In this document: piece after piece, positions 26,315 to 34,357 of the stretch | Position numbering within the stretch: the stretch's first letter is position 1 | Layout: every line of letters starts with the position of its first letter | Assembly (NCBI GenBank): GCA_002418265.1 | Contig: DIDS01000033.1 | Coordinates: 225,831 to 289,830, forward strand | DNA: 64,000 nucleotides | From: Acidimicrobiia bacterium UBA5794 | Lineage (GTDB): Bacteria > Actinomycetota > Acidimicrobiia > Spongiisociales > UBA5794 | Direction: 5' to 3' | Notes under the pieces: model-generated | Databases searched by the model: none | Seen by the model: only the letters and a program-made list of their open reading frames with translations | What the model was told of the DNA's origin: nothing | Translations under genes and position numbers: made by a program

Positions 26315-27676
26315 ATGACGCAACCCAGTATTCCACTGGCCGCAATGCCTGGCAGTACGACGGCAGTCGTCCCGCCCCAATGGATTCCTCTCGGATTCAT
26401 GTTCGCTTCCGGTGTCGGGTTCACGGGGGTCGGGTTTTCGATGTGGTTCGGTGCAGACAAGTGGGTCATTTCGCCGTTCCACAGCGCCACGGTCACAACC
26501 GCACACATGGTGATGCTCGCGTTCCTCACCACTGCGGTTCTAGGTGCCCTCCACCAGTTCGGACCAGTGGTGGGACAGCGCCCCTTGCGGTCGGTTCATG
26601 TTGCTGCTTGGACGATGGTCGGGATGATCGTGACCGGTTGGACTCTGCCGCTCGGGTTTGCTCACGGTCCTGAATGGTTGGTCGCAACTGGGGCCGTCAT
26701 CGGGGTCACCACTGTCACACTCGCCGCTTGGAACCTCTCCGGCCCCCTCATGTCGCGAAGCGGCGGTGTTCCGGTCGTCGGATTGCGACTGTCGGTCCTC
26801 TACCTCCTCATCACCGTGTCTTTCGGAATCGTGTATGCCTTCAACCGACAAGAGGGATGGTTTCCTCTCCTCCCGACGAAGATCCTCGCTCACGCCCACC
26901 TCGGAATACTTGGCTGGCTCGGTCTCACCTACATCTCAGTCTCCGAAAAGCTCTGGCCAATGTTCCTGCTATCCCATCGCCCCTCAAGTCGCTCGGGTGC
27001 AATCGCCGTTGGCGGCCTCGCAATCGGGGTTCTACCACTCGCCCTCGGACTGCTGTACACGAATCCGCCCGCGGCGTGGTTTGGTGCCGTCTTTGTTGTC
27101 GTTGGCCTCGCTGCTCATCTCTTTTCCCTTGCTTCCTCAGTTCGGCACCGTCGCAGAAAGCTGGAGCTCCTCCACGCCTTCCTGTTCGTGTCGGCCTCGT
27201 TCCTCCTGGTCGGCATGGTTCTCGGTGCAATTGCCGCACTCGGCGATGTCGATGCGTCCCTCCGCATTCGCATCGTCACCGCCGAGATCGCGGCACTTGC
27301 ATCCTGGCTTGGCCTTGCCGTGATCGGACATTCACATAAGATCGTCCCGTTCATCACCTATTCAATGCTCCGGGCGCGGGGAGTCAACAACCACAAATCC
27401 GGGAGACCGTTGCTGTTTGGCGACCTCTACAACAAGAAGATCGCGTGGGGTGTACTGGGTGCATCCGTTGCGGCATTCACCGGCATCGTCGTGGGAACCC
27501 TGGTCGACTCGCCGGTGCCGATCGCTCTGTCCGGCATCCTGATCGCGATCACGGCAATCACCGTCACGACCAACTTCATTGTCGGAGCGAGATCGGCAAC
27601 GCCAGCCAGCTCGACATCCGATCAGATACGGCAGCGACCAAGTTCAACGTCCATACTCACGAAAGGGCCTTCATGA
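26315..27676 (+). CDS. Haem-copper oxidase subunit I-like membrane protein (NO-related cluster)
   Basis: A 453-residue integral membrane protein with about twelve hydrophobic segments. Histidines sit in positions recalling haem ligands of oxidase/NO reductase subunit I: TTAHMVMLAFLT, GALHQFGP, ILAHAHLGILGW and VIGHSHKIVPF. It lacks the full set of copper-site residues expected of a terminal oxidase, so it may be a NnrS-like or oxidase-derived haem/NO protein. It leads a plus-strand operon with a hemerythrin (ATGA overlap) and a DUF59 gene. Confidence 0.72.
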   Translation: MTQPSIPLAAMPGSTTAVVPPQWIPLGFMFASGVGFTGVGFSMWFGADKWVISPFHSATVTTAHMVMLAFLTTAVLGALHQFGPVVGQRPLRSVHVAAWTMVGMIVTGWTLPLGFAHGPEWLVATGAVIGVTTVTLAAWNLSGPLMSRSGGVPVVGLRLSVLYLLITVSFGIVYAFNRQEGWFPLLPTKILAHAHLGILGWLGLTYISVSEKLWPMFLLSHRPSSRSGAIAVGGLAIGVLPLALGLLYTNPPAAWFGAVFVVVGLAAHLFSLASSVRHRRRKLELLHAFLFVSASFLLVGMVLGAIAALGDVDASLRIRIVTAEIAALASWLGLAVIGHSHKIVPFITYSMLRARGVNNHKSGRPLLFGDLYNKKIAWGVLGASVAAFTGIVVGTLVDSPVPIALSGILIAITAITVTTNFIVGARSATPASSTSDQIRQRPSSTSILTKGPS

Positions 27677-28179
27677 TGACACCAACCGAAACCCTTCCAA
27701 CGGAACCCATTCGAGCAGAACACCGCGAGCTTCTCCCGCACCTTGAACATCTGGAGTTTGCGGCGCTCGCCCTACCGACATGGGACGAAGAGACTGCTAC
27801 ATCCCTGCTCCCTCGATTTGTGGGATTCCTCAGTGGACACCTGATCCCGCATGCTGTCGCTGAAGATGAACATCTCTATCCAGTAATCGACCGCATCGCA
27901 GGATCAGCCGCAGCGACAGCAACGATGCGTGCAGATCACGTCGAGATCGCTTCCCGCGTCGATGCGTTCGCCGCCTCCGTCGAGGAAGCACTCGCAAGTT
28001 GGGACGACGGCGCCCACAGAGGGGATCTGGCCCACCAACTCACTGGACTCTCAGCGATCGTGGGGCTTCACTTTGCAGAGGAGGAGGACGTGCTCCTCCC
28101 CATGCTTGACGAAGCACTGACTCTCGAAGATATTCTTGCCATTCACGAACACATGGGACACGGGGAGCACGAGCACTAA
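27673..28179 (+). CDS. Hemerythrin HHE domain protein
   Basis: A 168-residue helical protein with a spread of HxxxE and His pairs matching a di-iron hemerythrin: EHRELLPHL, HLIPHAVAEDEHLYP, DHVEIAS and LHFAEEEDVLLP. The start is the ATG that overlaps the stop of the preceding gene (ATGA). A His-rich tail (HEHMGHGEHEH) closes it. It probably binds O2 or NO or repairs iron centres; the neighbouring genes favour nitrosative or oxygen stress. Confidence 0.88.
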   Translation: MMTPTETLPTEPIRAEHRELLPHLEHLEFAALALPTWDEETATSLLPRFVGFLSGHLIPHAVAEDEHLYPVIDRIAGSAAATATMRADHVEIASRVDAFAASVEEALASWDDGAHRGDLAHQLTGLSAIVGLHFAEEEDVLLPMLDEALTLEDILAIHEHMGHGEHEH

Positions 28180-28508
28180 TGGATGAAACACCCAGCACCG
28201 AAAACATCGTCGAACGGGCCTATGACGCCCTGCGCACCGTGTGGGACCCAGAACTTGCCATCGACATCGTCACGCTTGGCCTGATCTATGACGTGCGTGC
28301 TGTCGATGGCGGGGTCGAGGTCGATATGACCATGACAACGCCCGGCTGCCCGGTCTCTGACTCATTACCGGCTGAAGCGACAATCGCTCTCCAAAACGAA
28401 TTCCCACAGATGAGTGTTTGGGTCAATGTCGTGTGGGATCCACCGTGGGATCCGTCACGGATTGGGTCCGATGGTTCCAACATCACAGGTGTCCTCGGGG
28501 GCATCTGA
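28179..28508 (+). CDS. MIP18/DUF59 family protein (SufT/PaaD-like)
   Basis: A 109-residue DUF59 domain: DPELAIDIVTLGLIYDV and TTPGCPVSD with the conserved cysteine. The family helps mature Fe-S proteins (SufT) or belongs to phenylacetate oxygenase (PaaD). No paa or suf genes are near. Its ATG overlaps the hemerythrin stop by one base (TAATG), which ties it to the di-iron proteins. Confidence 0.9.
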   Translation: MDETPSTENIVERAYDALRTVWDPELAIDIVTLGLIYDVRAVDGGVEVDMTMTTPGCPVSDSLPAEATIALQNEFPQMSVWVNVVWDPPWDPSRIGSDGSNITGVLGGI

Positions 28509-28542
28509 TGCCCCGAGGCATCCCAATAGTCGGAGATGGGTG

Positions 28543-28983
28543 ATGTGCGAGTTCTGTGGCTGTCGAAGCAACCCAGAGATCGCTCGCCTCGGCGCAGAAC
28601 ATGACACCATCCAAGAGATTGCCGAAGACGTGCTGGCAACGGCGAGTCAAGACAGCTCGCCCGTGGAGTTACTCGAAAAGCTGCGACGGGCCGTCGAGCC
28701 GCACGTGTTGGGTGAGGAGGCCGGCGTCTTCACCCAGGCTCGGATGGTCGGAATATCACAGAACTACTGGGTCGACGACCTTGAGGACGATCACAGAAGA
28801 TTCGCCGAGATCCTCTCCGATCCCAGCGCTCTGAGCTCGTCTGAGATCGAGTCCTTCCTCGATGATCTCCACCGGCACATCGCAATCGAGGAGTACGATC
28901 TGTTTCCCGCCCTCTTTCGGACACTGAGTGACGCTGACTGGACCGCAGTCGAACGCCGAGCGACACCCGAGGAAAACACCTAG
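28543..28983 (+). CDS. Hemerythrin domain protein with N-terminal CxxC
   Basis: A 146-residue protein beginning MCEFCGCRS, a cysteine cluster that could bind metal, followed by a hemerythrin-like helical domain with GAEHDTIQE, AVEPHVLGEEAGVF, EDDHRRFAEI and LHRHIAIEEYDLFP. The ATG follows CGGAGATGGG. It is 34 bases after the DUF59 gene on the same strand. Its tail overlaps the convergent membrane gene by four bases. Confidence 0.85.
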   Translation: MCEFCGCRSNPEIARLGAEHDTIQEIAEDVLATASQDSSPVELLEKLRRAVEPHVLGEEAGVFTQARMVGISQNYWVDDLEDDHRRFAEILSDPSALSSSEIESFLDDLHRHIAIEEYDLFPALFRTLSDADWTAVERRATPEENT

Positions 28984-30191
28984 TCAGGTCTGTGGGGTTT
29001 CCTCAGTGTTACAAGTCTCCTGATGATATCGATCGCCCACAACACCAGGAGAACAAGAGCGGCTTCTGGTAGCCCTGCCACCAGCGCGATGCCTCCGAGA
29101 TTGGCGAGGACCAGCGGAATCCACGGTGCACTCTGCATTCGCGACAGGTTCGCACCGATCGGTGGCCCGACCAGGACCGGGACCAGATACGCGACCGAAC
29201 CGACAATGATCTGCATGACACCCACAACAACCGCAGCGGCAGTCCAGTGCGAAAACCGACCGAGTGGGGCATCGGTGATCAATCCATATGCATCCACAAT
29301 CGCCCAGGCAACGAGCCACGCCACACCGACGATGACCTGGAGATAGGGAAGGCCCCCGCGGAAACCCACCCGGCCAAGCCTGGTCACCACGCCAGCAACA
29401 ATGATGACTGCGGCTGCGGCCACCATCAGGGTGCCAATTCCAACGATCCAGAGAGGGGCAACGAGTCCCGAGACGATGGCGAGGAGCGCGATGGCACTGA
29501 GCCACCATGCGATCCTTGCCTCACGCCTGCTGACGGCCCGATGCTTTGCGAAGGTCGGAAGCAGCGTCGGGAGAGTACCAACGATCGTGAGGCCGACGAG
29601 TCCAACAAGGTTCAGGTGCAAATGGACCTGTCGTACGTCTCCGTACCCCGAGATCACCGTGCCCGTCCCGAGCAGCGTTCCAAGTGTCACACCGACAACG
29701 CCTGCGAGCAGGGCAATGAAGTAGAACCGGATTGAGAGGTCGAATCGGCGAAGCAACGACCTGCGGATGGTGCCCCGTAGTGCAACACCGAGCAGTATCA
29801 ACGCCCCGCCTACCGCTGTCCCTCCCACCCAGACGACCCACGATTGGTCGGTTGGCACACCGACAAGGACGAGACCGACACCCACCCACAGCAGGATGCC
29901 TTGGGACAGGATGAGGGGACGCCGAGGCGCCCGCGCTGATGACCACGTGATGGTGAACATCTGCGTCGCGCCCGAAATGGCAGACAAGGCGGCGCCTGCC
30001 ATCAGTGCATGGATGGGACCCCACCACGAACCGCCACGAATCGCAATATCGATCGCCCAACCGATACCGATGAGTGTGAACGCTCCCGCAGCAATGAGCA
30101 TCGCTGACAACAACCGGTGTGATTCCACAACACGTGGGCGCTCTCGTCCGGTGCTCCCACGTGTAGCTTTCCCTCGGTTTGCTATTCCCAT
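28980..30191 (-). CDS. NirK-type/NnrS-like polytopic membrane protein
   Basis: A 403-residue protein with about twelve hydrophobic segments. GPIHALMAGAALSAISGATQMFTITW and VHLHLNLVGLVGLTIVGTLPTLLPT resemble the membrane module that precedes the cupredoxin domains in actinobacterial NirK-like multicopper oxidases. Here it stands alone without copper domains. With the neighbouring hemerythrins and oxidase-like gene it suggests NO or nitrite biology (inference). Confidence 0.68.
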   Translation of the reverse strand: MGIANRGKATRGSTGRERPRVVESHRLLSAMLIAAGAFTLIGIGWAIDIAIRGGSWWGPIHALMAGAALSAISGATQMFTITWSSARAPRRPLILSQGILLWVGVGLVLVGVPTDQSWVVWVGGTAVGGALILLGVALRGTIRRSLLRRFDLSIRFYFIALLAGVVGVTLGTLLGTGTVISGYGDVRQVHLHLNLVGLVGLTIVGTLPTLLPTFAKHRAVSRREARIAWWLSAIALLAIVSGLVAPLWIVGIGTLMVAAAAVIIVAGVVTRLGRVGFRGGLPYLQVIVGVAWLVAWAIVDAYGLITDAPLGRFSHWTAAAVVVGVMQIIVGSVAYLVPVLVGPPIGANLSRMQSAPWIPLVLANLGGIALVAGLPEAALVLLVLWAIDIIRRLVTLRKPHRPD

Positions 30192-30369
30192 TGACTTCTC
30201 ATTCCCGCTGACGTCTCATTCTCACTGGCCCCGGCCCCTCAATTCACCAGGAACCGACGCCTCGAGTTCAAATCCTCGAATCGTCGATCCGTCGGTGTGG
30301 ATGACTTCCAACACGCTTTGATTCTGGCACCTTGGTGTTGCCACCACGAAAGGCAGCGACAACAATGCC

Positions 30370-30873
30370 ATGACAACAAGGAGCGCAGTGCACGACAACT
30401 TGGTGACAATCGAATCCTTCTATACGGCATTCGAGGGAAGGGACCACGCAGCGATGGCCGCGTGCTACCACCAGGACGTCCACTTCACGGATCCCATGTT
30501 CGGGGATCTCCACGGAGACGAGGCCAGGGCGATGTGGCACATGCTGTGTGACCAAGCAACCGATCTGCGTGTGACATACACCGTCGTCGAGGCCGACGAC
30601 AGGTCGGGTTCAGCCCGCTGGGAGGCGGTCTACACGTTCGGCCCCACCGGGCGCAAGGTGCACAACCGCATCGATTCCACGTTTGGGTTCAGCGACGGCA
30701 CGATCATCCGTCACATCGACACGTTCAATCTCTGGAAATGGATGAGGATGGCCCTTGGGACCTCGGGTGCCTTGGCAGGCTGGAGTGGATTCGCCCAGAC
30801 CAAGGTTCGCACAACAGCGCGCAACGGACTCGACCGCTTCCTCAAAGATCACCCGGAATACACCACCAACTGA
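30370..30873 (+). CDS. SnoaL/NTF2-like fold protein
   Basis: A 167-residue cone-fold protein. FYTAFEGRDHAAMAACYHQDVHFTDP is the usual first helix and strand of SnoaL-like proteins, and the rest keeps the alpha+beta pattern to about residue 125. A basic C-terminal extension follows. Members range from isomerases to binding proteins, so no reaction is assigned. AAAGG lies about fifteen bases before the start. Confidence 0.82.
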   Translation: MTTRSAVHDNLVTIESFYTAFEGRDHAAMAACYHQDVHFTDPMFGDLHGDEARAMWHMLCDQATDLRVTYTVVEADDRSGSARWEAVYTFGPTGRKVHNRIDSTFGFSDGTIIRHIDTFNLWKWMRMALGTSGALAGWSGFAQTKVRTTARNGLDRFLKDHPEYTTN

Positions 30874-30901
30874 CCGGGATGTTCAGATCTGTCGAGCCGA
30901 C

Positions 30902-31417
30902 TCAGCCGTCGGGGTCGGTGAGAATGGTGAAGGTTCCGTTTGAAACAGTCCCCATGAGGGTGAGCGCTCCGTCGTACCACTGGGTATCGCCCTCCTCGAT
31001 GAGCGCGAGAGGTCCCATGGCATCGGGGTTGGTGACCGAAAGTCGCTCACCGCCACATTGAGGTGGATACGACTCGGCAAGAGCCTCGCAAAACCATGAA
31101 CCGGAACCATCGGAGATGAAAAAGCCGGTGACCGCAATCGGACCGGCTCCACCTTCAGTGATGGCCTGCACAACGCTCATGCCGTCGGCGCCCATGACTG
31201 GGCCGTCGCTTGGATCCTCACCGAGGTTGGGAGGAAGCCCAGGGTCATCGGGTGTGTCGTTGCAGTCCGGTGCGCCCTCAAGGCAAGAACCCGCACCAGA
31301 GGAGGGATTTGTGGGATCGGTCGTGGGTGTCGCATCGTTTGTTGCACATGCCGTGGCAACAACGGAGAGGGTGACCAACACCGACAACATCATGATCGTT
31401 TTCCGAAATCTCAACAC
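30902..31417 (-). CDS. Secreted lipoprotein of unknown function
   Basis: A 171-residue protein with signal peptide and lipobox VATACATN, then a Thr/Pro/Asp-rich linker and a small domain ending EEGDTQWYDGALTLMGTVSNG. The GTG at 31417 was chosen because GGAGGT lies five bases upstream; an ATG four codons earlier overlaps that ribosome site. Four cysteines in the mature part could form two disulfides. Confidence 0.72.
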   Translation of the reverse strand: MLRFRKTIMMLSVLVTLSVVATACATNDATPTTDPTNPSSGAGSCLEGAPDCNDTPDDPGLPPNLGEDPSDGPVMGADGMSVVQAITEGGAGPIAVTGFFISDGSGSWFCEALAESYPPQCGGERLSVTNPDAMGPLALIEEGDTQWYDGALTLMGTVSNGTFTILTDPDG

Positions 31418-31539
31418 TTCAACCTCCATGTCATCAACCCGTCGTCGTCAACGCGTCAACATCGTTCCTGTATCGGACGGTCGCGACGGCGACTCAGGTT
31501 CCGAAAAATTGGTGACAGTGTGTCCCGGCTGCGCAAGGT

Positions 31540-31914
31540 TCAGATGCCGACGAAGGGGTCCTCGTCGTATTCGACTGCATCGGCACCACAAAACTGGCAT
31601 GTCGGGCGTCCCGCCGGAACGATCGATCCGCAGTTTCGGCACTCGATACCTCGCTGGTTCTTCCTGCCATCCTCGACACCATCGGCGGCGTCGATGCGTG
31701 CAATCCGGCTCCGCAACTGGTCTTCGGTGTAGCCGTTGTCTTCAAGGAGCGACCACATCGCCTCGATGACGAGGATCAGACGATCGACACGGTCGTGGAG
31801 GTCGAGCACGTCATTCTTTGAGGCGCCAGTCGATCCTGCGGCGGTTGCAGCCAATCGGGCTGACTGGGCACCGTGCTGACCGAGAACATATCCGGTGAGA
31901 AACGGGAGTCCCAT
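31540..31914 (-). CDS. C-terminal zinc-ribbon protein, 124 aa
   Basis: The first half is helical with a coiled-coil-like DLHDRVDRLILVIEAMWSLL. The C-terminal ECRNCGSIVPAGRPTCQFCGA is a zinc ribbon with two CxxC pairs. An acidic tail follows. The family is not recognised. It is the middle gene of a minus-strand trio with an F420-type protein. Confidence 0.65.
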   Translation of the reverse strand: MGLPFLTGYVLGQHGAQSARLAATAAGSTGASKNDVLDLHDRVDRLILVIEAMWSLLEDNGYTEDQLRSRIARIDAADGVEDGRKNQRGIECRNCGSIVPAGRPTCQFCGADAVEYDEDPFVGI

Positions 31915-31997
31915 GGTTCAGGAATCGACACGAACGAGCCAGTCCTTGAGGAACTCAATTGTCTGCACCTTTGCAGCCGCGCGGCTCCAAGCGACCG

Positions 31998-32363
31998 TCA
32001 TGCAATTGCCATGACCAGGTACTGACCGTCGCTTGGCGTCTTCGGAGAATGACTCGACGCTGCAAGCATCGACTTTGCCTCATCTTGGGAGACGAGCTTC
32101 GGCTGTTCAAGCGCGATGTGGTCGCCTCGATACCGCACCGATGCGGTGCCCGAAGCCATGACATTGCGGATCCAATCCGTCCTTGGTCCATAGAGGCCGA
32201 TGAAGAGGAACCCGCCGTCCACAGGGAACGCATCCATCGGTGTCTGATACTCAACGCCAGAGTTGCGACCAATATGGGTAAGAACCGGACGCTCCCCCCT
32301 TTTGCGTTCGCGCGGGTTGAATACTCGCTTGTTGACATACGCCATGAATCGGGGTACTGGCAC
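31998..32363 (-). CDS. Deazaflavin (F420)-dependent nitroreductase family protein
   Basis: A 121-residue split-barrel protein of the DDN type: NPRERKRGERPVLTHIGRNSGVEYQTPM, FLFIGLYGPRTDWIRNVMASG and the RYRGDH segment are typical. Such proteins use coenzyme F420, made by Actinobacteria. The GTG start follows GGGAG at six bases. The natural substrate is unknown. Confidence 0.9.
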   Translation of the reverse strand: MPVPRFMAYVNKRVFNPRERKRGERPVLTHIGRNSGVEYQTPMDAFPVDGGFLFIGLYGPRTDWIRNVMASGTASVRYRGDHIALEQPKLVSQDEAKSMLAASSHSPKTPSDGQYLVMAIA

Positions 32364-32405
32364 CGTGATCTCCCTGGTTGAGACGCTGCATTTCTGAGTG
32401 GTTGG

Positions 32406-33830
32406 TCAGACGTCGCCGAACACGATCTCACCGTTGAAAACGGTCATTTCGACCTTGAGATCGAACAGGTCCATGGGCTCCACCTTGGTCGGATTGCCGG
32501 AAAGAACGACGAAATCAGCCAACTTGTCGACTTCGATCGACCCGACTTCAGTCTCGCGATCAAGTGCGTAGGCCGAACCCATCGTCATCATTGCAAGAGC
32601 CTCCTCGACGGTGATCGCGTGCTTGGCGTGGTAGGGCTCGGGTTCGCACACGGTCCCATCCGGAAGGATCTGGACTCGTGTGACATATCCGGCCAGATTG
32701 GCGATCGGTGTGGAATCCGTGAACACCGGATAGTCACCGTGCCACGCGAAGACGGTATTGGGGTTCTGATCAATGAGATCACGCCATGGCCATTCCCACT
32801 CCTGATACTCGGCATCGATGGTGAACTGGAAGCGGTCGTCGTTGCCCGTCATGACACACGTCGGGAATGATCCGAAGGTCATGGCGACAGCACCAACCTC
32901 GTCATAGCGAGATCGAAGGTCCGGTCGCACCGACGCGTTGTGTTCGATGCGATGCCGGAGGGGGTTGCCGTCGGTGATCACTTGCGCCAGCCCGTCAAGG
33001 GTTGCCTCTATGGCTCGGTCTCCGAGGGCGTGGATCGCGACCTGGAATCCAGCCTTGTCGTACACCGACACCACTGCGGCCAACTCGTCGGCGGTCATAT
33101 AGAGGTCACCCATCCCTCCGTTTTGCTTCTCGTACGAAGATGCAGGGACGTTGCATGCGCCACCGTCGTTGAATATCTTGATACCACCGATGCGGAGGGA
33201 CTCGCCCCATTCCCGGGTCGGTTCGATCTCTCCGAGCCAGGAGTCAACGGCCTCACCACACACCGTGTTGTGTCCGACGTACACAGAGGTTCGGACACGG
33301 AGCAGACCATCGTCGTCGAGTTGTCTCAGCTCCGCGAGGCCCTGTCTGGTAACGCTCATCTCTGCGACCGTCGTGACCCCGCTTGAGAGAATGTCATCCT
33401 GAATCGCCTGGAGGTACGACGGAGTTCCGTCGGAGTTCGAGAAGTAGTGAACATGGCCGTCCACAAATCCCGGCAGCAAGGTCCGGCCGGCAAGATCGAT
33501 CACCTGGGTCTTGTCGTTGACAAAGTCAGCGATGTCCAATTCAGACCCAACAGCCACGATCGACGCACCGCGCACAGCAACCGCTTCAGCCGTTGGCTGA
33601 TTCGGATTCATTGTCAAGACGGTGCCACCGACGATCACCATCGTCGCGGAATCCACCTCCGAAGTTATCGGAGGCAAGGCGACCAACGTCGTGGTGGAAT
33701 CAGTCGGAGCGGTGGCTCCCGATGTTGACGGCTCCGTTGCCTCAGCCGTGGTTTCATCGGGTTGGACATTTGAGCTACACGCAGCGGTGGCAAGGGCGAT
33801 CCCAGCCAAGACAAGAATCGTTCTCTTCAT
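32406..33830 (-). CDS. Exported YtcJ-like amidohydrolase (lipoprotein)
   Basis: A 474-residue amidohydrolase-3 family enzyme. A lipobox in ALATAACSS and a Thr/Ser linker place it outside the membrane, which is unusual for the family. The metal motif LPGFVDGHVHYF comes early, AIHALGDRAI supplies further histidines and the final domain returns to the beta-sandwich. The start follows TAAAGT and six bases; two earlier in-frame start codons are within six bases. A second YtcJ-like gene lies at 37656. Confidence 0.88.
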   Translation of the reverse strand: MKRTILVLAGIALATAACSSNVQPDETTAEATEPSTSGATAPTDSTTTLVALPPITSEVDSATMVIVGGTVLTMNPNQPTAEAVAVRGASIVAVGSELDIADFVNDKTQVIDLAGRTLLPGFVDGHVHYFSNSDGTPSYLQAIQDDILSSGVTTVAEMSVTRQGLAELRQLDDDGLLRVRTSVYVGHNTVCGEAVDSWLGEIEPTREWGESLRIGGIKIFNDGGACNVPASSYEKQNGGMGDLYMTADELAAVVSVYDKAGFQVAIHALGDRAIEATLDGLAQVITDGNPLRHRIEHNASVRPDLRSRYDEVGAVAMTFGSFPTCVMTGNDDRFQFTIDAEYQEWEWPWRDLIDQNPNTVFAWHGDYPVFTDSTPIANLAGYVTRVQILPDGTVCEPEPYHAKHAITVEEALAMMTMGSAYALDRETEVGSIEVDKLADFVVLSGNPTKVEPMDLFDLKVEMTVFNGEIVFGDV

Positions 33831-33836
33831 CATCAA

Positions 33837-33842
33837 ACTTTA
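33837..33842 (-). promoter_or_regulatory. -10 box TAAAGT of a leaderless promoter
   Basis: On the minus strand TAAAGT is followed by six bases and the ATG at 33830. It is divergent from the TATATT box for the zinc-protease gene. Confidence 0.45.
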
Positions 33843-33874
33843 CGTGCCGGTGCGGACGCCTGCCACACGGCGGG

Positions 33875-33880
33875 TATATT
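33875..33880 (+). promoter_or_regulatory. -10 box TATATT of a leaderless promoter
   Basis: TATATT is followed by GATGCG and the ATG at 33887, the six-base geometry. There is no Shine-Dalgarno sequence. Confidence 0.6.
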
Positions 33881-33886
33881 GATGCG

Positions 33887-34357
33887 ATGGCGCCAAAGAA
33901 AAAGCCGGGTCGAGTCATCGGCTGGCGCGAATTTCTGACACTTCCTGAGCTGACCCCGTTTCCGATCAATGCCAAGATCGACACCGGTGCACGAACATCT
34001 GCTCTCCATGCATTCGATCTCCGGGTTGAGAACAACAACGGATTGCGGACTGTGGTGTTTGAGATCCACCCGCTGCAGCGATCCTCGGAAAACGCCGAGC
34101 TGGTGACCGCGCCTCTCCATCGGTTCAGAAAGGTCAAATCATCGAGCGGGCAGACCGAACTGCGCCCTTCGATCATCACGACCGCCGTTCTCGGGCAGCT
34201 GTCATGGCCCATTGAACTTACCTTGACGGCACGAGACGCGATGGGATTCCGGATGCTGCTCGGAAGATCGGCACTCAGAAAACGGTTCCTCGTCAACCCG
34301 AGCCGTTCCTACATCATGTCAGACAAGCCGCTGCCGAAGGAGCCGACGACACCATGA
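33887..34357 (+). CDS. RimK-associated retropepsin-like protease
   Basis: A 156-residue protein of the RimK/LysX-associated family (Zn_protease/retropepsin-like): FPINAKIDTGARTSALHA with the DTGA aspartyl motif, a central sheet, and GRSALRKRFLVNPSRSY at the end. Families of this kind travel with ATP-grasp ligases, as here. The start was fixed by the family N-terminus and the leaderless box; the longer frame upstream reads through the divergent promoter. Its stop overlaps the rimK-like start. Confidence 0.88.
   Translation: MAPKKKPGRVIGWREFLTLPELTPFPINAKIDTGARTSALHAFDLRVENNNGLRTVVFEIHPLQRSSENAELVTAPLHRFRKVKSSSGQTELRPSIITTAVLGQLSWPIELTLTARDAMGFRMLLGRSALRKRFLVNPSRSYIMSDKPLPKEPTTP

Noticed and set aside
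30256..30290. A tRNA-like T-arm (GAGTTCAAATCCTCG)
   Set aside because: No acceptor, D-arm or anticodon arm could be placed around it; it is a chance short hairpin in the spacer before the SnoaL-like gene.
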